From Cupriavidus malaysiensis (GTDB taxonomy: Bacteria > Pseudomonadota > Gammaproteobacteria > Burkholderiales > Burkholderiaceae), in contig NZ_CP017754.1 of NCBI RefSeq assembly GCF_001854325.1, forward strand, positions 3,286,001 through 3,350,000: DNA of 64,000 nucleotides, given 5' to 3'. Position 1 is the stretch's first letter; every line of letters starts with the position of its first letter. The notes below the pieces were generated by a model. It made no database searches. It was not told the DNA's origin and saw nothing but the letters and a program-made list of their open reading frames with translations. Position numbers and translations under genes: made by a program. Below are positions 18,397 through 28,811 of this stretch, piece by piece.

Positions 18397-20898
18397 CTAG
18401 CCGCACTCACCGATGTAGCCGCAGTTGGCGCACTTGGCGCAACCGTCGATCTTGTGCAAGGCGTGTGCGCCGCACTCCGGACAGGGCTTGCCCGAGCCGA
18501 CGCCCGGCGCAGCCGGCACCGGGCCGGCCGCCGCGTGCCCCGCGGCCGGCCGCCGCCCGGCCGGCGCGTCCGGTCGCTCGGTCAACCGCTCGGCCAGCCG
18601 CGCCACCGGCACCTGACGCCCCTCCTCATCGAGGAAGCCGCGCTGGATCAGGATGCGTTGCAGCGCATAGCCGATCGCCGCCACCTCGGAATCGTGGAAG
18701 CGCGGCACTTCGCTGCCGTCCTGCCGCACCAGCACGCCATAGCGCACCGTGCCCTTGTCCCAGACCACGTTGCGCATATCGGCCAGGGCCTTGGCCACCG
18801 AGCCCCCGGAGCGCGCCACCATCGACAGCAGCCGCATGGTGGAAGTGATCCACTGCTGCCCCTCGCTGCGCTGGCCTGCCGGCATGAAGAATTCCACCGG
18901 ACGCTCGATGGTGGCGGGCCTGCCGCCTACGGTGCCGGTCACCCGCATGAAATTGACGGTCAGGTAGACGGTCCTGCGCCCCTCATAGGTCATGTACTCG
19001 ATCTTCGAGGTCACCCCCTCCAGGTCACCGACCGGCCGGCTCGAGAAGGGCCTGCGCAGCAGGTCGTCGCCGCCCGCCGGCGCCGGGGGGGCGGCCGCGG
19101 CCGGCGGCGTGACCGACAGCACCGCCCCCAGCACACGGTTGGGGCGATAGGTCGCCAGCCCCTTGAGGCCTGCCTTCCAGGCTTCCAGGTAGAGGTCGCG
19201 GAAGGCATCGTAAGGATAGTCCTCCGGCACGTTGACCGTCTTGCTGATGCTGGTGTCGATATAGGGCTGCACGGCCTGCAGCATGCGCATGTGGTCCAGC
19301 GCCGACATCTGCAGCGCCGTGACGAAGCTGTCCGGCAAGCACGCCACGTCGCCACCCAGGTGCCGGTACAGCCGCCAGGCATGGTCGGCCACCTCGAACG
19401 ACTGGTAACCACCGTCCGGCATGCGCTTGCGCCGCTGGTAGGTCCAGGAGAAGGCCGGCTCGATGCCGTTGGACGCGTTGTCGGCAAAAGCCAGCGTGAT
19501 AGTGCCGGTCGGCGCGATCGACAGCAGGTGCGAATTGCGCAGGCCGCCGGCCCGGATGGCGGCGCGCAGCGGTTCGGGCAGGCGCGCCACGAAGCCGCCA
19601 GCCAGGTAGGCATCGGCATCGAACAGCGGGAAGGCGCCCTTCTCCCCGGCCAGCGCGGCCGAAGCCCGGTAGGCCTCGTCGCGCAGCACTTCGGCGATGC
19701 GCGCGGCCAGCGCCCGTGCCGGCTCGGTGTCGTAGCGCAGGCCGAGCATCACCAGCGCGCTGCCCAGGCCGAGGAAGCCCAGCCCCACGCGGCGCTTGGC
19801 GCGCGCCTCCGCCTGCTGCTCCGGCAGCGGCCAGTAGGTGATATCGAGCACGTTATCGAGCATGCGCACTGCCACCTGCACGACCTCGGCGAAGCGCGCG
19901 AAATCGAAGGCGCTGTCCGCCGCGAACGGCCGCTCGACGAAGGCGGTCAGGTCGATCGAACCGAGATCGCAGCAGCCGTAGGCTGGCAGCGGCTGTTCCG
20001 CACAGGGATTGGTCGCCTCGATGCGCTCGCAGTAATAGAGATTGTTGTCGGCATTGATATGCGACAGGAACAGGATGCCGGGTTCGGCATGGTCGTAGGT
20101 CGCATGCATGACCTGCTCCCACAGCGCGCGCGCCGGCACGCGCCGGTAGACCCACTGGCCGTCGGCGCGGCGGTAGGCGCCGGCGGCGATCTGCTCGGCG
20201 CCGGGCTCGGCCTCGTGTACCAGCTCAACCTGGGCATCGGCCTCGACCGCGCGCATGAAGTCATCGCTGACGCCGATCGAGAGGTTGAAGTTGCTCAGCT
20301 CGCCGCGGTCCTTGGCATGGATGAAGATCTCGATGTCCGGATGGTCGCAGCGCAGCACGCCCATCTGCGCGCCGCGCCGCGCGCCGGCGGACTCCACCGT
20401 GGCGCAGGACGCATCGAAGACCTTCATGAACGAGACCGGCCCCGAGGCGCGCGAATGCGTGCCGCGCACCAGCGCGCCGGACGGCCGGATCGCGGAGAAG
20501 TCGTAGCCGACCCCACCGCCGCGCCGCATGGTCTCGGCGGCCTGCGCCACCGCCGTGTAGATGCCGGGCTTGACCCCGTCCGGGCCGGCGACGGGATCCG
20601 ACACCGAATCGCCCACCGGCTGCACGAAGCAGTTGATCAGCGTCGCCTGGATCCCGGTCCCCGCTGCCGAATTGATGCGCCCGGCAGGGACGAAGCCGTT
20701 CTCCTGCGCCCACAGGAAGCGCTCGGCCCAGGCCTCGCGCCGCGCAGGCGGCTCGGCCTCGGCAAGCGCACGCGCCACGCGGCGGCGTACCTGCCCGACG
20801 CTGTCCTCCTCCCCCTTGGCGTACTTTTCCCGCAGCACCTGTTCCGAGATCTCCTGCGGCGGCAGCGCCGCGTGCAGTATCTGTTCGTTGGCGTTCAT
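18397..20898 (-). CDS. nrdJ: Adenosylcobalamin-dependent (class II) ribonucleotide reductase
   Basis: 833 residues. An early Cys in TLINCFVQP and the radical-site NPCAEQPLP motif match class II reductases; [10 protein letters not shown] and GSGxAL-like segments are in order. The C-terminus has a Cys-rich zinc ribbon (CPECG … [13 protein letters not shown]) that helps re-reduce the active site. It makes deoxyribonucleotides using B12 and works with or without oxygen. No activase or NrdB-type partner is adjacent, as expected for class II. I looked for a cobalamin riboswitch in the 170 bp upstream and found none. It stands between the divergent SRP RNA gene and dnaX. Confidence 0.93.
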   Translation of the reverse strand: MNANEQILHAALPPQEISEQVLREKYAKGEEDSVGQVRRRVARALAEAEPPARREAWAERFLWAQENGFVPAGRINSAAGTGIQATLINCFVQPVGDSVSDPVAGPDGVKPGIYTAVAQAAETMRRGGGVGYDFSAIRPSGALVRGTHSRASGPVSFMKVFDASCATVESAGARRGAQMGVLRCDHPDIEIFIHAKDRGELSNFNLSIGVSDDFMRAVEADAQVELVHEAEPGAEQIAAGAYRRADGQWVYRRVPARALWEQVMHATYDHAEPGILFLSHINADNNLYYCERIEATNPCAEQPLPAYGCCDLGSIDLTAFVERPFAADSAFDFARFAEVVQVAVRMLDNVLDITYWPLPEQQAEARAKRRVGLGFLGLGSALVMLGLRYDTEPARALAARIAEVLRDEAYRASAALAGEKGAFPLFDADAYLAGGFVARLPEPLRAAIRAGGLRNSHLLSIAPTGTITLAFADNASNGIEPAFSWTYQRRKRMPDGGYQSFEVADHAWRLYRHLGGDVACLPDSFVTALQMSALDHMRMLQAVQPYIDTSISKTVNVPEDYPYDAFRDLYLEAWKAGLKGLATYRPNRVLGAVLSVTPPAAAAPPAPAGGDDLLRRPFSSRPVGDLEGVTSKIEYMTYEGRRTVYLTVNFMRVTGTVGGRPATIERPVEFFMPAGQRSEGQQWITSTMRLLSMVARSGGSVAKALADMRNVVWDKGTVRYGVLVRQDGSEVPRFHDSEVAAIGYALQRILIQRGFLDEEGRQVPVARLAERLTERPDAPAGRRPAAGHAAAGPVPAAPGVGSGKPCPECGAHALHKIDGCAKCANCGYIGECG

Positions 20899-21061
20899 GG
20901 TTCGCTCGCTAGCTCGTCTGCCGTCCGTGACCGTGCCGGCCGCAACCGGGCCGGCGCTTCGGCGCGCCGCCCCCTCTCATGCTGCGCCGCTGGCGCGGCC
21001 CGATCCCCCCGCGCCAGGCAAGAATTTCATTGCAAAGGGGCCCAAGTCCGCCGCGCTGGGT

Positions 21062-21067
21062 TACAAT
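21062..21067 (+). promoter_or_regulatory. -10 element of the SRP RNA gene
   Basis: TACAAT ends 7 bases before the first paired base of the SRP RNA, the expected spacing to a transcription start. I see no good -35 at 16-18 bp; a TTGCAA at 21030 is too far (26 bp). Confidence 0.6.
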
Positions 21068-21074
21068 GCCGCTC

Positions 21075-21172
21075 GGACGGGCCTCCTCGCATGGCGGCGC
21101 GGTCAACCTGGTCAGGTCGGGAACGAAGCAGCCATAGCCGTTTTCCGCCAGTGCCGAGGGCCAGGCTCGTCC
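21075..21172 (+). ncRNA. ffs: Signal recognition particle 4.5S RNA
   Basis: The universally conserved SRP domain IV core is present: GGTCAGGTCGGGAACGAAGC spans 21111-21130, followed by AGCC. The ends pair exactly as in bacterial 4.5S RNA: GGACGGGCCT (21075-21084) with AGGCTCGTCC (21163-21172), one G-U wobble. The length, 98 nt, fits the ~100-nt short form. The RNA scaffolds Ffh and targets membrane proteins to FtsY. Transcribed divergently from nrdJ. Confidence 0.95.
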
Positions 21173-21413
21173 ACCTTCCCCGTCCCTCCCGCAGTCCCGC
21201 CTTCCGGCAACCTCCCCCGTAACACATTCCAAGCCTGCCCGCCCGAAGTCGCGCTGTGCCGTCCGCACGTCCATCGGATATCGCCGCGGCGGGCTCCGCA
21301 CGTTCGCAGCGCCGCTCTCGCCACCTGGCGTATCCGGCAAGCCGCCCCAACAGCACTATGGCACTTCCAGCGCCGTTTGCAAGGCGGCTGCCCAAGCGGC
21401 TCAGCCGACCGCC

Positions 21414-24400
21414 TCAGAACAGCGAGCCCTGCTGCGGCTGGCGTGCGCCGGCGCGCAGGCGCTCGAGCGGAATCCACTCGCCGTCGGCCGTGGCCACTCC
21501 GGCTTCGATGCGCCGCCCCGGGAACATCGGGCCGAGTGCGGCCGCATAGCGCCCGAGCTGGGCGGCATAGTCCGCATGCTCCTGGGGCAGCAGGCGCAGC
21601 TTGTAGTCGATGATGACCACGCGCTCCGGGTATTCGACCAGCCGGTCGATGCGCAGCAGCCTGCCGCGCGCATCGTACAGTTCGACCTCATTGCGCGCGC
21701 TCAGCGCGCCGCGCCCCGACAGCAGCGCCGCCAGCGCCGGCGCGTCCAGCATCGCGCGCGCGGCATCCACCGCGGCCTGCGCCTGCCGGCGCCACAGCTC
21801 GCGCGCCTGCGCGCTGCCCACGCCGGCCAGCGGGAACCAGCGCAGCACCGTCTCCACCGCGGGAACCGCGCCGAACGCATGCGGATAACGCGTCAGCCGT
21901 TCCAGCAGCGCATGCAGCAGTTCGCCATGCCGCGCGGCGGCGGCATCGAAGACGATGGCCTCCTCCTGCACTACGTCTTCCGCACCTTCCGCGCCCTCTG
22001 CCGCCTCCGCGGTCCCGGCCCGTGCCGCCAGCCGCTCGGCATCGCGGTAGCGCGTGCGGAAGTCCGTGTAGCGCACGGCTTGCGGCGCCGCGCGCGCGCC
22101 TTCGCCGGCAGGCGAGGCGCCTTCGCCCGGACGCGCCGCGACCGCCTCGGCCACGCCGGCCGCCTGCAGCCGTACGTACCAGCTGCCCGCGATCTCGGCA
22201 TCGTTGCCTTCCTCCGCGGCGCGCGCCGCGCGCCCCTTGACACCGCTGACCAGCAGCCCCTGCTGCGCGCGCGTCATGGCCACATAGAGCAGGTTCCAGT
22301 TTTCGCGCTCGGCCAGCGCGGCTTCCGTCTCGAACAGCGGCGCGCGGGCGCGGCCGCGCTCGCTGCGCTTGCCGTAGGCCGAGAAATGCCGCGGCACCTG
22401 CGCCTGTGGCGGCCAGTCGACCAGAATGCCACTGCGGTCGGCCGCGGGCTCGCTGTGATTGGCATCGAGCAGCACCACGAAGGGCGCCTCCAGCCCCTTG
22501 GCGGCATGCACGGTCAGGATGTGCACGGCGTCCAGCCCCCGGCCGTCGGCGGCGTCGGCCGCGTCCTGTTCGGGATCGTCGCTCATGCCGCCCTCGTCCG
22601 GGCTCTCCGTCTCGTCGCCACGCCGGATCTCGTGCAGTTCATCGATGAACTTCGGCAGGCTCGGATAGCGGCCGCCATCGAGATCGAGCGACAGCTTCAG
22701 GAAAGCGTCCAGGTTGGCCAGCACCTGCTCGCGGATGCTGGCCGGCGCGGCCTCGGCGTAGCGGCGCCGCACCTCGCCGCTGTGGTAGATGTGGTCGATC
22801 AGGTCGTGCACCGGCCGCTGCGGCGCGATCGCCAGCCACCCGCGCAGCCTCGCCACGCCCTCGCCCAGCGCGGCGGAGGCACCCTCGGGTACGCCACCGG
22901 CCTGCAGGCGCGCCCACCAGCCGCCCTCGCCCGGCTGCTGCGCGAGTGCGACCAGGTCGTCGTCGGAGGCGCCGACCAGCGGGCTTTTCAGAACGTGCGC
23001 CAGGTCGAGGTCCGATTCGGGCGTCATCAGGAAAGCCAGCAGCGCCGACAGGTCGAGCGCTTCCAACGTGGCCAGCAGGCCGCCGCGGCGCGGGCTCAGG
23101 CAGGGAATGCCGGCCTCGCGCAGGGCCCGCTCGTAGTCGGGCAGATAGCTCTTGCGCCGGACCAGCAGGTAGATGTCGCTCCAGCGCACCGGGCGCTCAC
23201 CCGCGTGGTCCTGCACCATCACGGTCGCGCGCAGGCGCTGCAACCAGGCGGCCACGCGCCTGCCTTCCTCGAGGCGCAGGGAGTCGCCACCGGCACTGCG
23301 CGGCTCGCGCAGCGTATCGCGATGCCCGCCGGCATCGGCCTGCGCATCGGGCGGCTCACCGGCCTGCGTGCCGGTTTCCGAGCTTCCGTCTTCGCCCGTC
23401 TCCGCCTTGCCTGGAGCCGCCTCGGGCTCCACCAGCGGCAGCAGCCACAGCGGACCGCCCTGGCCCGGCAAGGCTGTGGTCTGCGTTTCGTAGAGGGGGT
23501 AACGCCCCTGCTCGCGCGCGGCATCGAACACCGCATTGACCCAGTCCAGCACCGCCGGACGGTTACGGCGCGTGCGATTGGTGCGCAGCACGGTGGCGCC
23601 GAACTCGCGCTGCAGCATCTCGCGCGCACTCTCGAACAAGCGCGCATCCGCACGGCGGAAGCGGTAGATGGACTGTTTCGGATCCCCGACCAGGAAAATC
23701 GACGGGCGCTGCCCGGTGCCGGCGTAGCCGGCCAGCCAGCCTTGCAGGATGCGCCACTGCAGAGGATTGGTGTCCTGGAACTCGTCGAGCAGCAGATGGC
23801 GGTAGCGCGCGTCGAGGCGGACCTGCAGGTAGGTGGCGGTTTCCTCGTCCGCCATCAGGCGCGCCGCCAGCCATTCGAGATCGGCAAAGTCCATCGCGCG
23901 CTGCTCGTGCTTGAGCTGCTGGTAGCGCTGCAGCAAGGCATCGCCCAAGCGGTAGACGGCCAGGTTCAAGGCCAGCACGGCCGCCTCGCAGCGGCGCGCG
24001 GCCAGTTCGTCGAGCTGTTCGCACAGTCCCGCATGCGCCTGCAGCAAGGCATCCACCATCGCTTCGCCGCCGGCGGCCTTGGCCAGGCCGCTGGTCCGGC
24101 GCAGCGCGCGCGGCGCGCCGGCCGCGGTGAAGAAAGCGGCGCGCAGGCGCGCGAAGGCCTGGGCGGCCGGCTCGCCTTCGTGCGCGCCGCCCTCGCGCCA
24201 GGCGCGTACCGCGCTGAGCCCCTCCTCGAGGCGCGCGGCATGGTTCTGCTCGGTCTTGCCGCCGCCGCCCAGGCGCGTGGCCAACGCCTGGCCGTCGGCC
24301 AGCCAGCCGTCTTCCAGCAGCGCCTGCGCCACCACGTCGAGGCGCGCGTCGTCGCCGAGCTGCTCCGCCAGCGCCAGCTCGGGCGGACCGGCCTCCTGCA

Positions 24401-25043
24401 GCGCCCACCATTCGCTGCGTGCGTGGAACATGGCATCGAGCCAGGCGCGCGCCTGGAATTCGCCGATGGCGTCGACCAGCGTCTCGTAGGCCTGGCGCAG
24501 CTCCGCATACTGCGGCGCGCCGAGCGAGCGCCAGAACGGCGCCCAGGCCTCGCGCCTGAGCCGCAGCGCATCCTCGCGCAACGACGCTCCCGGCACGATG
24601 CCGGAGGACAGCGGCGCGCCGCGCAGCAGGGTACCGAACCAGCCGTGGAAGGTATCGATCGCCATGCGTCCCGGCGCCGCCAGCACGCGTGCGTGCAAGG
24701 TGCGCGCGCGCGGCAGCGCGGCGCGCGCCTCGGCGTCGCTCAGGCCGCGCAGCCGCAATGCCGCCAGTACCTCGTCGTCCGCCCCCTGCGCGAGCTGGGC
24801 AAGGATCTCCAGCAGGCGATCTCGCATCTCCTCCGCCGCCTTGCGCGTGAAGGTGATGGCGAGGATCTCGTGCGGCGCCGCGCCGGCCAGCAGCAGGCGC
24901 AGCAGGCGCGCCACCAGCAGCCAGGTCTTGCCGCTGCCGGCGCAGGCCTCGACCACCACCGAACGGGCGGGATCGCAGGCAGCGGCGGTGAACTCGGCTT
25001 CGCCGACCGGTAGGCCGTCACGCAGATAGGCATGCACGCTCAT
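21414..25043 (-). CDS. addA: AddA-type UvrD-family helicase/nuclease (double-strand break repair)
   Basis: 1209 residues. UvrD-like helicase motifs: Walker A EACAGSGKTWLL near residue 35, ITFTRKAAEEM, Walker B LLLDEFQDTNPLQW, GDPKQSIYRFRRAD, and the C-terminal HAAKGLEAPFV and YVAMTRAQQGLLV. A RecB-type nuclease domain closes the protein, with IDRLVEYPERVVIIDYKLR giving the Asp and Asp-Tyr-Lys active-site residues. With AddB it resects DNA ends and loads RecA, replacing RecBCD. The MSVHAYLRD start has a GGAGG site and overlaps the addB stop by 4 bp (25040-25043). The C-terminus PQQGSLF resembles a clamp-binding tail (Q-x-x-L-F type; inference). Confidence 0.92.
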   Translation of the reverse strand: MSVHAYLRDGLPVGEAEFTAAACDPARSVVVEACAGSGKTWLLVARLLRLLLAGAAPHEILAITFTRKAAEEMRDRLLEILAQLAQGADDEVLAALRLRGLSDAEARAALPRARTLHARVLAAPGRMAIDTFHGWFGTLLRGAPLSSGIVPGASLREDALRLRREAWAPFWRSLGAPQYAELRQAYETLVDAIGEFQARAWLDAMFHARSEWWALQEAGPPELALAEQLGDDARLDVVAQALLEDGWLADGQALATRLGGGGKTEQNHAARLEEGLSAVRAWREGGAHEGEPAAQAFARLRAAFFTAAGAPRALRRTSGLAKAAGGEAMVDALLQAHAGLCEQLDELAARRCEAAVLALNLAVYRLGDALLQRYQQLKHEQRAMDFADLEWLAARLMADEETATYLQVRLDARYRHLLLDEFQDTNPLQWRILQGWLAGYAGTGQRPSIFLVGDPKQSIYRFRRADARLFESAREMLQREFGATVLRTNRTRRNRPAVLDWVNAVFDAAREQGRYPLYETQTTALPGQGGPLWLLPLVEPEAAPGKAETGEDGSSETGTQAGEPPDAQADAGGHRDTLREPRSAGGDSLRLEEGRRVAAWLQRLRATVMVQDHAGERPVRWSDIYLLVRRKSYLPDYERALREAGIPCLSPRRGGLLATLEALDLSALLAFLMTPESDLDLAHVLKSPLVGASDDDLVALAQQPGEGGWWARLQAGGVPEGASAALGEGVARLRGWLAIAPQRPVHDLIDHIYHSGEVRRRYAEAAPASIREQVLANLDAFLKLSLDLDGGRYPSLPKFIDELHEIRRGDETESPDEGGMSDDPEQDAADAADGRGLDAVHILTVHAAKGLEAPFVVLLDANHSEPAADRSGILVDWPPQAQVPRHFSAYGKRSERGRARAPLFETEAALAERENWNLLYVAMTRAQQGLLVSGVKGRAARAAEEGNDAEIAGSWYVRLQAAGVAEAVAARPGEGASPAGEGARAAPQAVRYTDFRTRYRDAERLAARAGTAEAAEGAEGAEDVVQEEAIVFDAAAARHGELLHALLERLTRYPHAFGAVPAVETVLRWFPLAGVGSAQARELWRRQAQAAVDAARAMLDAPALAALLSGRGALSARNEVELYDARGRLLRIDRLVEYPERVVIIDYKLRLLPQEHADYAAQLGRYAAALGPMFPGRRIEAGVATADGEWIPLERLRAGARQPQQGSLF

Positions 25044-27979
25044 CGGATCGCCTCCGGCAGCGCGGTCGACTCCCAGAAGCCCTTGCGGCAAAGGCCGCGC
25101 GCCTCGCACCAGGTGCAGGCGGCCGTATCCCCGATGGCGGGCAGCGGCGCGCCGCCGCGCAGGCGCACCACGTCGTGGCGCAACTGCCGCTCCAGCCAGG
25201 CGACGGCGGCGTCGAAATCGGGCAGCGCCACTTCGCGCTGGGCGGCCGCGGCCCCGTCCTGCACGCCCTCCAGCGACACCCAGCTACCGCTGACCGCATC
25301 GGCACGCAGCAGGCCGTAGAACGGCAACTGGCAGTCTTCTTCCACGTCCCCCACCTTCTTGCGCAGGCGCGCCGCGCTCTGCGTCTTGTAGTCGAGCACG
25401 GCATGGCCGCCATCCCGGTGCTGGTCTAGGCGGTCGATGCGTCCGTTCAGGCGCAGCGGCTCACCATCCGGCATGGCCAGGTCGATGCCGGCATCGAGTT
25501 CACCGGCGCGCCACCGCCAGCCCTCGGCCTCGCGGCCGGCCTGCCATTCGATATAGGAGGGCTGCACCTCGCACCAGCGCCGGTAGTAGCCGATCGCATT
25601 GCCGTCCTCGGCCACCAGCGGCCCGAACACGGCATCGGTGCACTGCCGCAGCAGCGCGAGCCGGCCTTGCGCGTCGCGCGGCTGCCCGCCGCTGTCCTGC
25701 AGCTCGGTGTGGTAGCGCAGCAGGACGCGGTGCAGCAGATCGCCGATATCGCGCTTCTCCAGTTCGTCGCTGACCGCGTCGAGCCCCGACAGCCCGAGCA
25801 TGCGGCCGGCAAAGAACTGATAGGGACAGCGCCGCAGCATGTTGTAGGCCTGGGCACTCCAGCGCGCCGGCACCAGCGCCGGCGCCGCCGGCGCCGGCAT
25901 GCCCGACGGCAAGGCACGCGTCTCGTGGACCGGGGCCGCGGCAACGGCTTCGATCGGCTCGCCTGCGCGCCGGCAGCAGGCCGAGAGCCGCTCGATCCAG
26001 CCCGACACATGCTTCGGTTCGCCACGCCCGCCCAGGCGCTGCCAGGTCATCACGACCTCGTCGTTGTTGAGCAGCACTTCGGCCAGGTCGCGTGCCTGCT
26101 GGGCGAAGCGCACCTCGCGGTCCTCCAGCCCAAGCTCGCGCCGCATCTGGTTGGAGAAGAACATCAGCTCGGCCGCGCTCGACGGCAGCTGGCCGTCGTC
26201 GCAGCCGACGATCACCACCCCCTCGAAACGCCGCATGCGCGCACCGTTCAACGGCAGGATGGTGATCCGTGCCGCGCTGCTCGCCGAGGGCTCCTTGTAG
26301 GCGACTGCCTCCAGCAGCGCGGACAGCATTGCGCGGAACTCGCCCAGGTCCAGCGAGGCTTGCGCGCCCGCCTCGTCCTGCGGCAGTTCGTCCAGGCGCG
26401 CCAGGGCGTCGAGCAACTGCTGGCCGGCGTCGTCGCCAGCCAGCGCTGCCCGCATGCCAAGCGCGTCGAGCATGGCGTCCAGCCGCTCCAGCCAGTGCGC
26501 GACCGGCCGCTGGGCGCGGCCGCGCGGCCACTGCGCCGCCTCGCCCGAGAGCGCGGCAACCAGGGCGCGTGCGCCCTGGCGCGCCGCCAGCTCTGCTTCG
26601 GCAAGGTCGTCGCCGGTAGCCGGGTCGTGCCGCGCCGCGCCGGCGAACAGCTGGGTAAGCCGGTGCCATCCTCCCGAGATGGCATCGCGCCGGATCTGCC
26701 GCTCCAGCACCGCGATGGCCGCGCCTCGCGATGGAAACTCCGGCAGGCAGAACGGGCTCTTGAGCAGGTCGAGCAGGGCTGCGGTATCCCCTTCGCCGGA
26801 AAGCAGGTCGAACCAGCGCATCAGCGCTGCGGCGGCGCGCGTGGTGGACAATTTCCATCCGGTCTCGTCGCGCACCGGCGCGCCGGCGCGCGCCAGCAGC
26901 GCGCGCGTGCGGCGTGCCACCACGCGATCGTGCGCCACCAGGGCCACCTGGCGCCGACCGGCATTGAGCCAGGCCACCAGTTGCTCCGCCGCGGCCGTGG
27001 CTTCGTCTTCGAAGCGCGCGCTGCCGATCACGCGCAGGTTGGGACGTTGCGGCGGCAATGGGGGAAGCTCGCCCGGCATGCGCCAGGGCAGGCCCGCGTC
27101 CCCGGTGGCCGGGACGCCGACCGCCTCGTCCGCTGCCTCGTCTTCCCCATCGGCACGCGGTGCGCGCGGCACCAGCACGGCTTCGGGCCAGAGTGCCAGC
27201 AGGGTCTCGTACCAGCCGGTGATGCCCTCCTCCCCGGACGCCAGCGCGCGCCCCGACCAGTCGTAGCCGATCTCCATCACCGGCACCAGCTCGCCCGCCT
27301 CGCGCAGGAACGCCGCCTCGATCGGCTGCGGCGGTGTCGGCCCCAGCCACACCACCGGGCCGGGCACGTGCTCGGCCAGGTTGCGCAGCGCCCGCCGGCG
27401 CGCCGGCAGCGGATCGTCCGGCCCCGACAGCGCCTGCCAGAAGGCCAGCACGATGCGCGCCTCCTCCCCCAGGAAACGATCGCTCAGGTGCGCGTAGGTC
27501 CGTTCCAGCGCGCCCTGCAGCAATTGCGCGCGGTCGTCGCCCAGGATGTCGTCATCGTCGCGCACCGCTTCGTCTTCGAGCCAGCGCGCGCTCAATTCGT
27601 CGCAGATGGACAGCAATGTCTGCGCCAGCCCCCAGGCCGCCCCCTCGGTCTGCGCGCCGAAGGCGCGCCGCAACCATTCCTGGCCGCGCAATGCCTGCTG
27701 TACGGCGAGCAGCCGCGCGGCCGCGCTGCGCACGGGCTGGGCCTCCGGCGGCAGGTCGAGCAGCCAGTGCCCGAGCGTCAGCACGCGCGGCAGCAGCCGC
27801 GGCGCGCCCGCGGCCCGCGCCGCGGCGTCCAGCGCGGCCCTCACGCCAGGAATCTGCGCGGCCGTCGGCACCAGCACGTGGGCGCCGGCGGCCTGTCCGC
27901 AATGGTCGAGGAAGTGCCATACCGAGGCGCCGGCCTGCGCCAGGAAGTCGGGACCGGGGCGGAAATGCAGGGAAATCAT
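25040..27979 (-). CDS. addB: AddB-type PD-(D/E)XK nuclease subunit
   Basis: 979 residues. The N-terminal half is an inactivated helicase-like fold as in β-proteobacterial AddB. The C-terminal nuclease domain has GRIDRLD followed by AVLDYKTQ (Asp and Asp-Tyr-Lys). Four cysteines, one in RRCPYQFF and three in CTWCEARGLC, match the AddB iron-sulfur staple that closes the nuclease domain. AddAB processes double-strand breaks to recombinogenic 3' tails. It is translationally coupled to addA. Confidence 0.9.
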   Translation of the reverse strand: MISLHFRPGPDFLAQAGASVWHFLDHCGQAAGAHVLVPTAAQIPGVRAALDAAARAAGAPRLLPRVLTLGHWLLDLPPEAQPVRSAAARLLAVQQALRGQEWLRRAFGAQTEGAAWGLAQTLLSICDELSARWLEDEAVRDDDDILGDDRAQLLQGALERTYAHLSDRFLGEEARIVLAFWQALSGPDDPLPARRRALRNLAEHVPGPVVWLGPTPPQPIEAAFLREAGELVPVMEIGYDWSGRALASGEEGITGWYETLLALWPEAVLVPRAPRADGEDEAADEAVGVPATGDAGLPWRMPGELPPLPPQRPNLRVIGSARFEDEATAAAEQLVAWLNAGRRQVALVAHDRVVARRTRALLARAGAPVRDETGWKLSTTRAAAALMRWFDLLSGEGDTAALLDLLKSPFCLPEFPSRGAAIAVLERQIRRDAISGGWHRLTQLFAGAARHDPATGDDLAEAELAARQGARALVAALSGEAAQWPRGRAQRPVAHWLERLDAMLDALGMRAALAGDDAGQQLLDALARLDELPQDEAGAQASLDLGEFRAMLSALLEAVAYKEPSASSAARITILPLNGARMRRFEGVVIVGCDDGQLPSSAAELMFFSNQMRRELGLEDREVRFAQQARDLAEVLLNNDEVVMTWQRLGGRGEPKHVSGWIERLSACCRRAGEPIEAVAAAPVHETRALPSGMPAPAAPALVPARWSAQAYNMLRRCPYQFFAGRMLGLSGLDAVSDELEKRDIGDLLHRVLLRYHTELQDSGGQPRDAQGRLALLRQCTDAVFGPLVAEDGNAIGYYRRWCEVQPSYIEWQAGREAEGWRWRAGELDAGIDLAMPDGEPLRLNGRIDRLDQHRDGGHAVLDYKTQSAARLRKKVGDVEEDCQLPFYGLLRADAVSGSWVSLEGVQDGAAAAQREVALPDFDAAVAWLERQLRHDVVRLRGGAPLPAIGDTAACTWCEARGLCRKGFWESTALPEAIR

Positions 27980-28103
27980 CGGCTCGGGCGCTCCCGCGCA
28001 CGGGCGGAGGGAGCAGGGGCGGTGTCGACAAACGGTTCAACCGCCGCGGCCCGCAGGCGGCGGCGGATGCGAACGGAACAGGAGCGGGCGGTGCCGCAGC
28101 GCC

Positions 28104-28373
28104 TCAGCGACCGTCCTCGACGCGCGCGCGGATCTCGCGTGCAGTCTCGAGCAGGCCCTGGTAGCCGCTGCGCGCATGCTCGGGGAGGTCGGGGTCGCCG
28201 ACCAGGGCGCCCAGCGTCTCGATGATGCTGTAGATCAGGCCCCTGGCGGCGCCCGCGGCAATGCTCTCGGCCTCCACCGCACGATCGATGTGCGCCAGCG
28301 CGTCGCTCATCTGCTCGACGGCAGGCGCCTCGCGCGATTCGGACTCGGAGGGCTTGCGGGAATCGGTGTTCAT
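28104..28373 (-). CDS. Small acidic hypothetical protein
   Basis: 89 residues from the MNTDSRKPSE start; I do not recognise the family. A charged, Ser/Glu-rich N-terminus is followed by two or three predicted helices (SDALAHIDRAVEAES, ARGLIYSIIETLGALV, YQGLLETAREIRARV). There is no signal peptide or membrane segment. It lies 124 bp upstream of addB on the same strand, so the two may share a promoter. The start could also be further upstream (frame open to 28481), but that part is Arg/Pro-rich and looks untranslated. Confidence 0.6.
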   Translation of the reverse strand: MNTDSRKPSESESREAPAVEQMSDALAHIDRAVEAESIAAGAARGLIYSIIETLGALVGDPDLPEHARSGYQGLLETAREIRARVEDGR

Positions 28374-28811
28374 GGTGATGACCTTGTCAGTTGCCGGAAA
28401 GCGGCACGGCGGCAATCGGCGCAGTGCCCATTTCACCATTCTACGCTGCGGCGGCCTGCCCGCGCGTGCCGGGTACACCACCGCGCCGGCACTGCAGCCT
28501 CAGGTCGATTGAGAGAATCTGTCACGCCCATAGCGATAATGTTTGGCACGATCTGCCATATCGGGGGCAAAATGCGCAGCATGCCGCCACGCACGGCCGT
28601 GCGTGGCGGTGGCCGCTGCAGGCAGGTCTTGAATTCGCGCCAACTGGTAACATATTGGCGCTAGCGGCCCCCCGCGACGGTGCCGGCAACGGGCCAGCCT
28701 TCGTGCGTAATGCGCTCCGCGCGCAACGCGCCGTGGCATTCTCGTGTAAGGTAGCGGTTCGGCTCATCCAGCCATCGACATAAACAAGAGCGAAACCAGA
28801 GGTTTTCCGCC
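28374..28811. other. Divergent intergenic region before trxA (no gene seen)
   Basis: 438 bp between the small protein (minus) and trxA (plus). No credible open frame. It contains an inverted repeat TGGCA-N5-TGCCA at 28544-28558 that might bind a regulator, and a GATAAT at 28535-28540 without a well-spaced -35. Both divergent promoters must be here but I cannot place them with confidence. Confidence 0.5.

Noticed and set aside
21030..21035. TTGCAA as -35 of the SRP RNA promoter
   Set aside because: 26 bp from the -10, too far for σ70.
20899..21060. Cobalamin riboswitch before nrdJ
   Set aside because: Looked for the B12-box and AdoCbl core pattern upstream of the B12-dependent reductase; none found.
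18454..21222. 922-codon plus-strand frame
   Set aside because: Antisense shadow of nrdJ running through the SRP RNA gene.
21576..25013. 1145-codon open frame on the plus strand
   Set aside because: Antisense to addA in a GC-rich genome; composition rich in His/Arg/Gln/Leu with no domain, no ribosome site and a frame locked to addA codon positions.
21414..27979. AddA/AddB-like pair as a novel defence system
   Set aside because: Helicase, nuclease and Fe-S motifs and the coupled order match ordinary AddAB recombination enzymes; no defence partners nearby.
25667..28225. 852-codon plus-strand frame
   Set aside because: Antisense shadow of addB; no motif and low-complexity composition.
28544..28558. 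σ54-like TGGCAC…GC element
   Set aside because: Distance between the GG and GC elements is 8, not 10; better described as a short inverted repeat.
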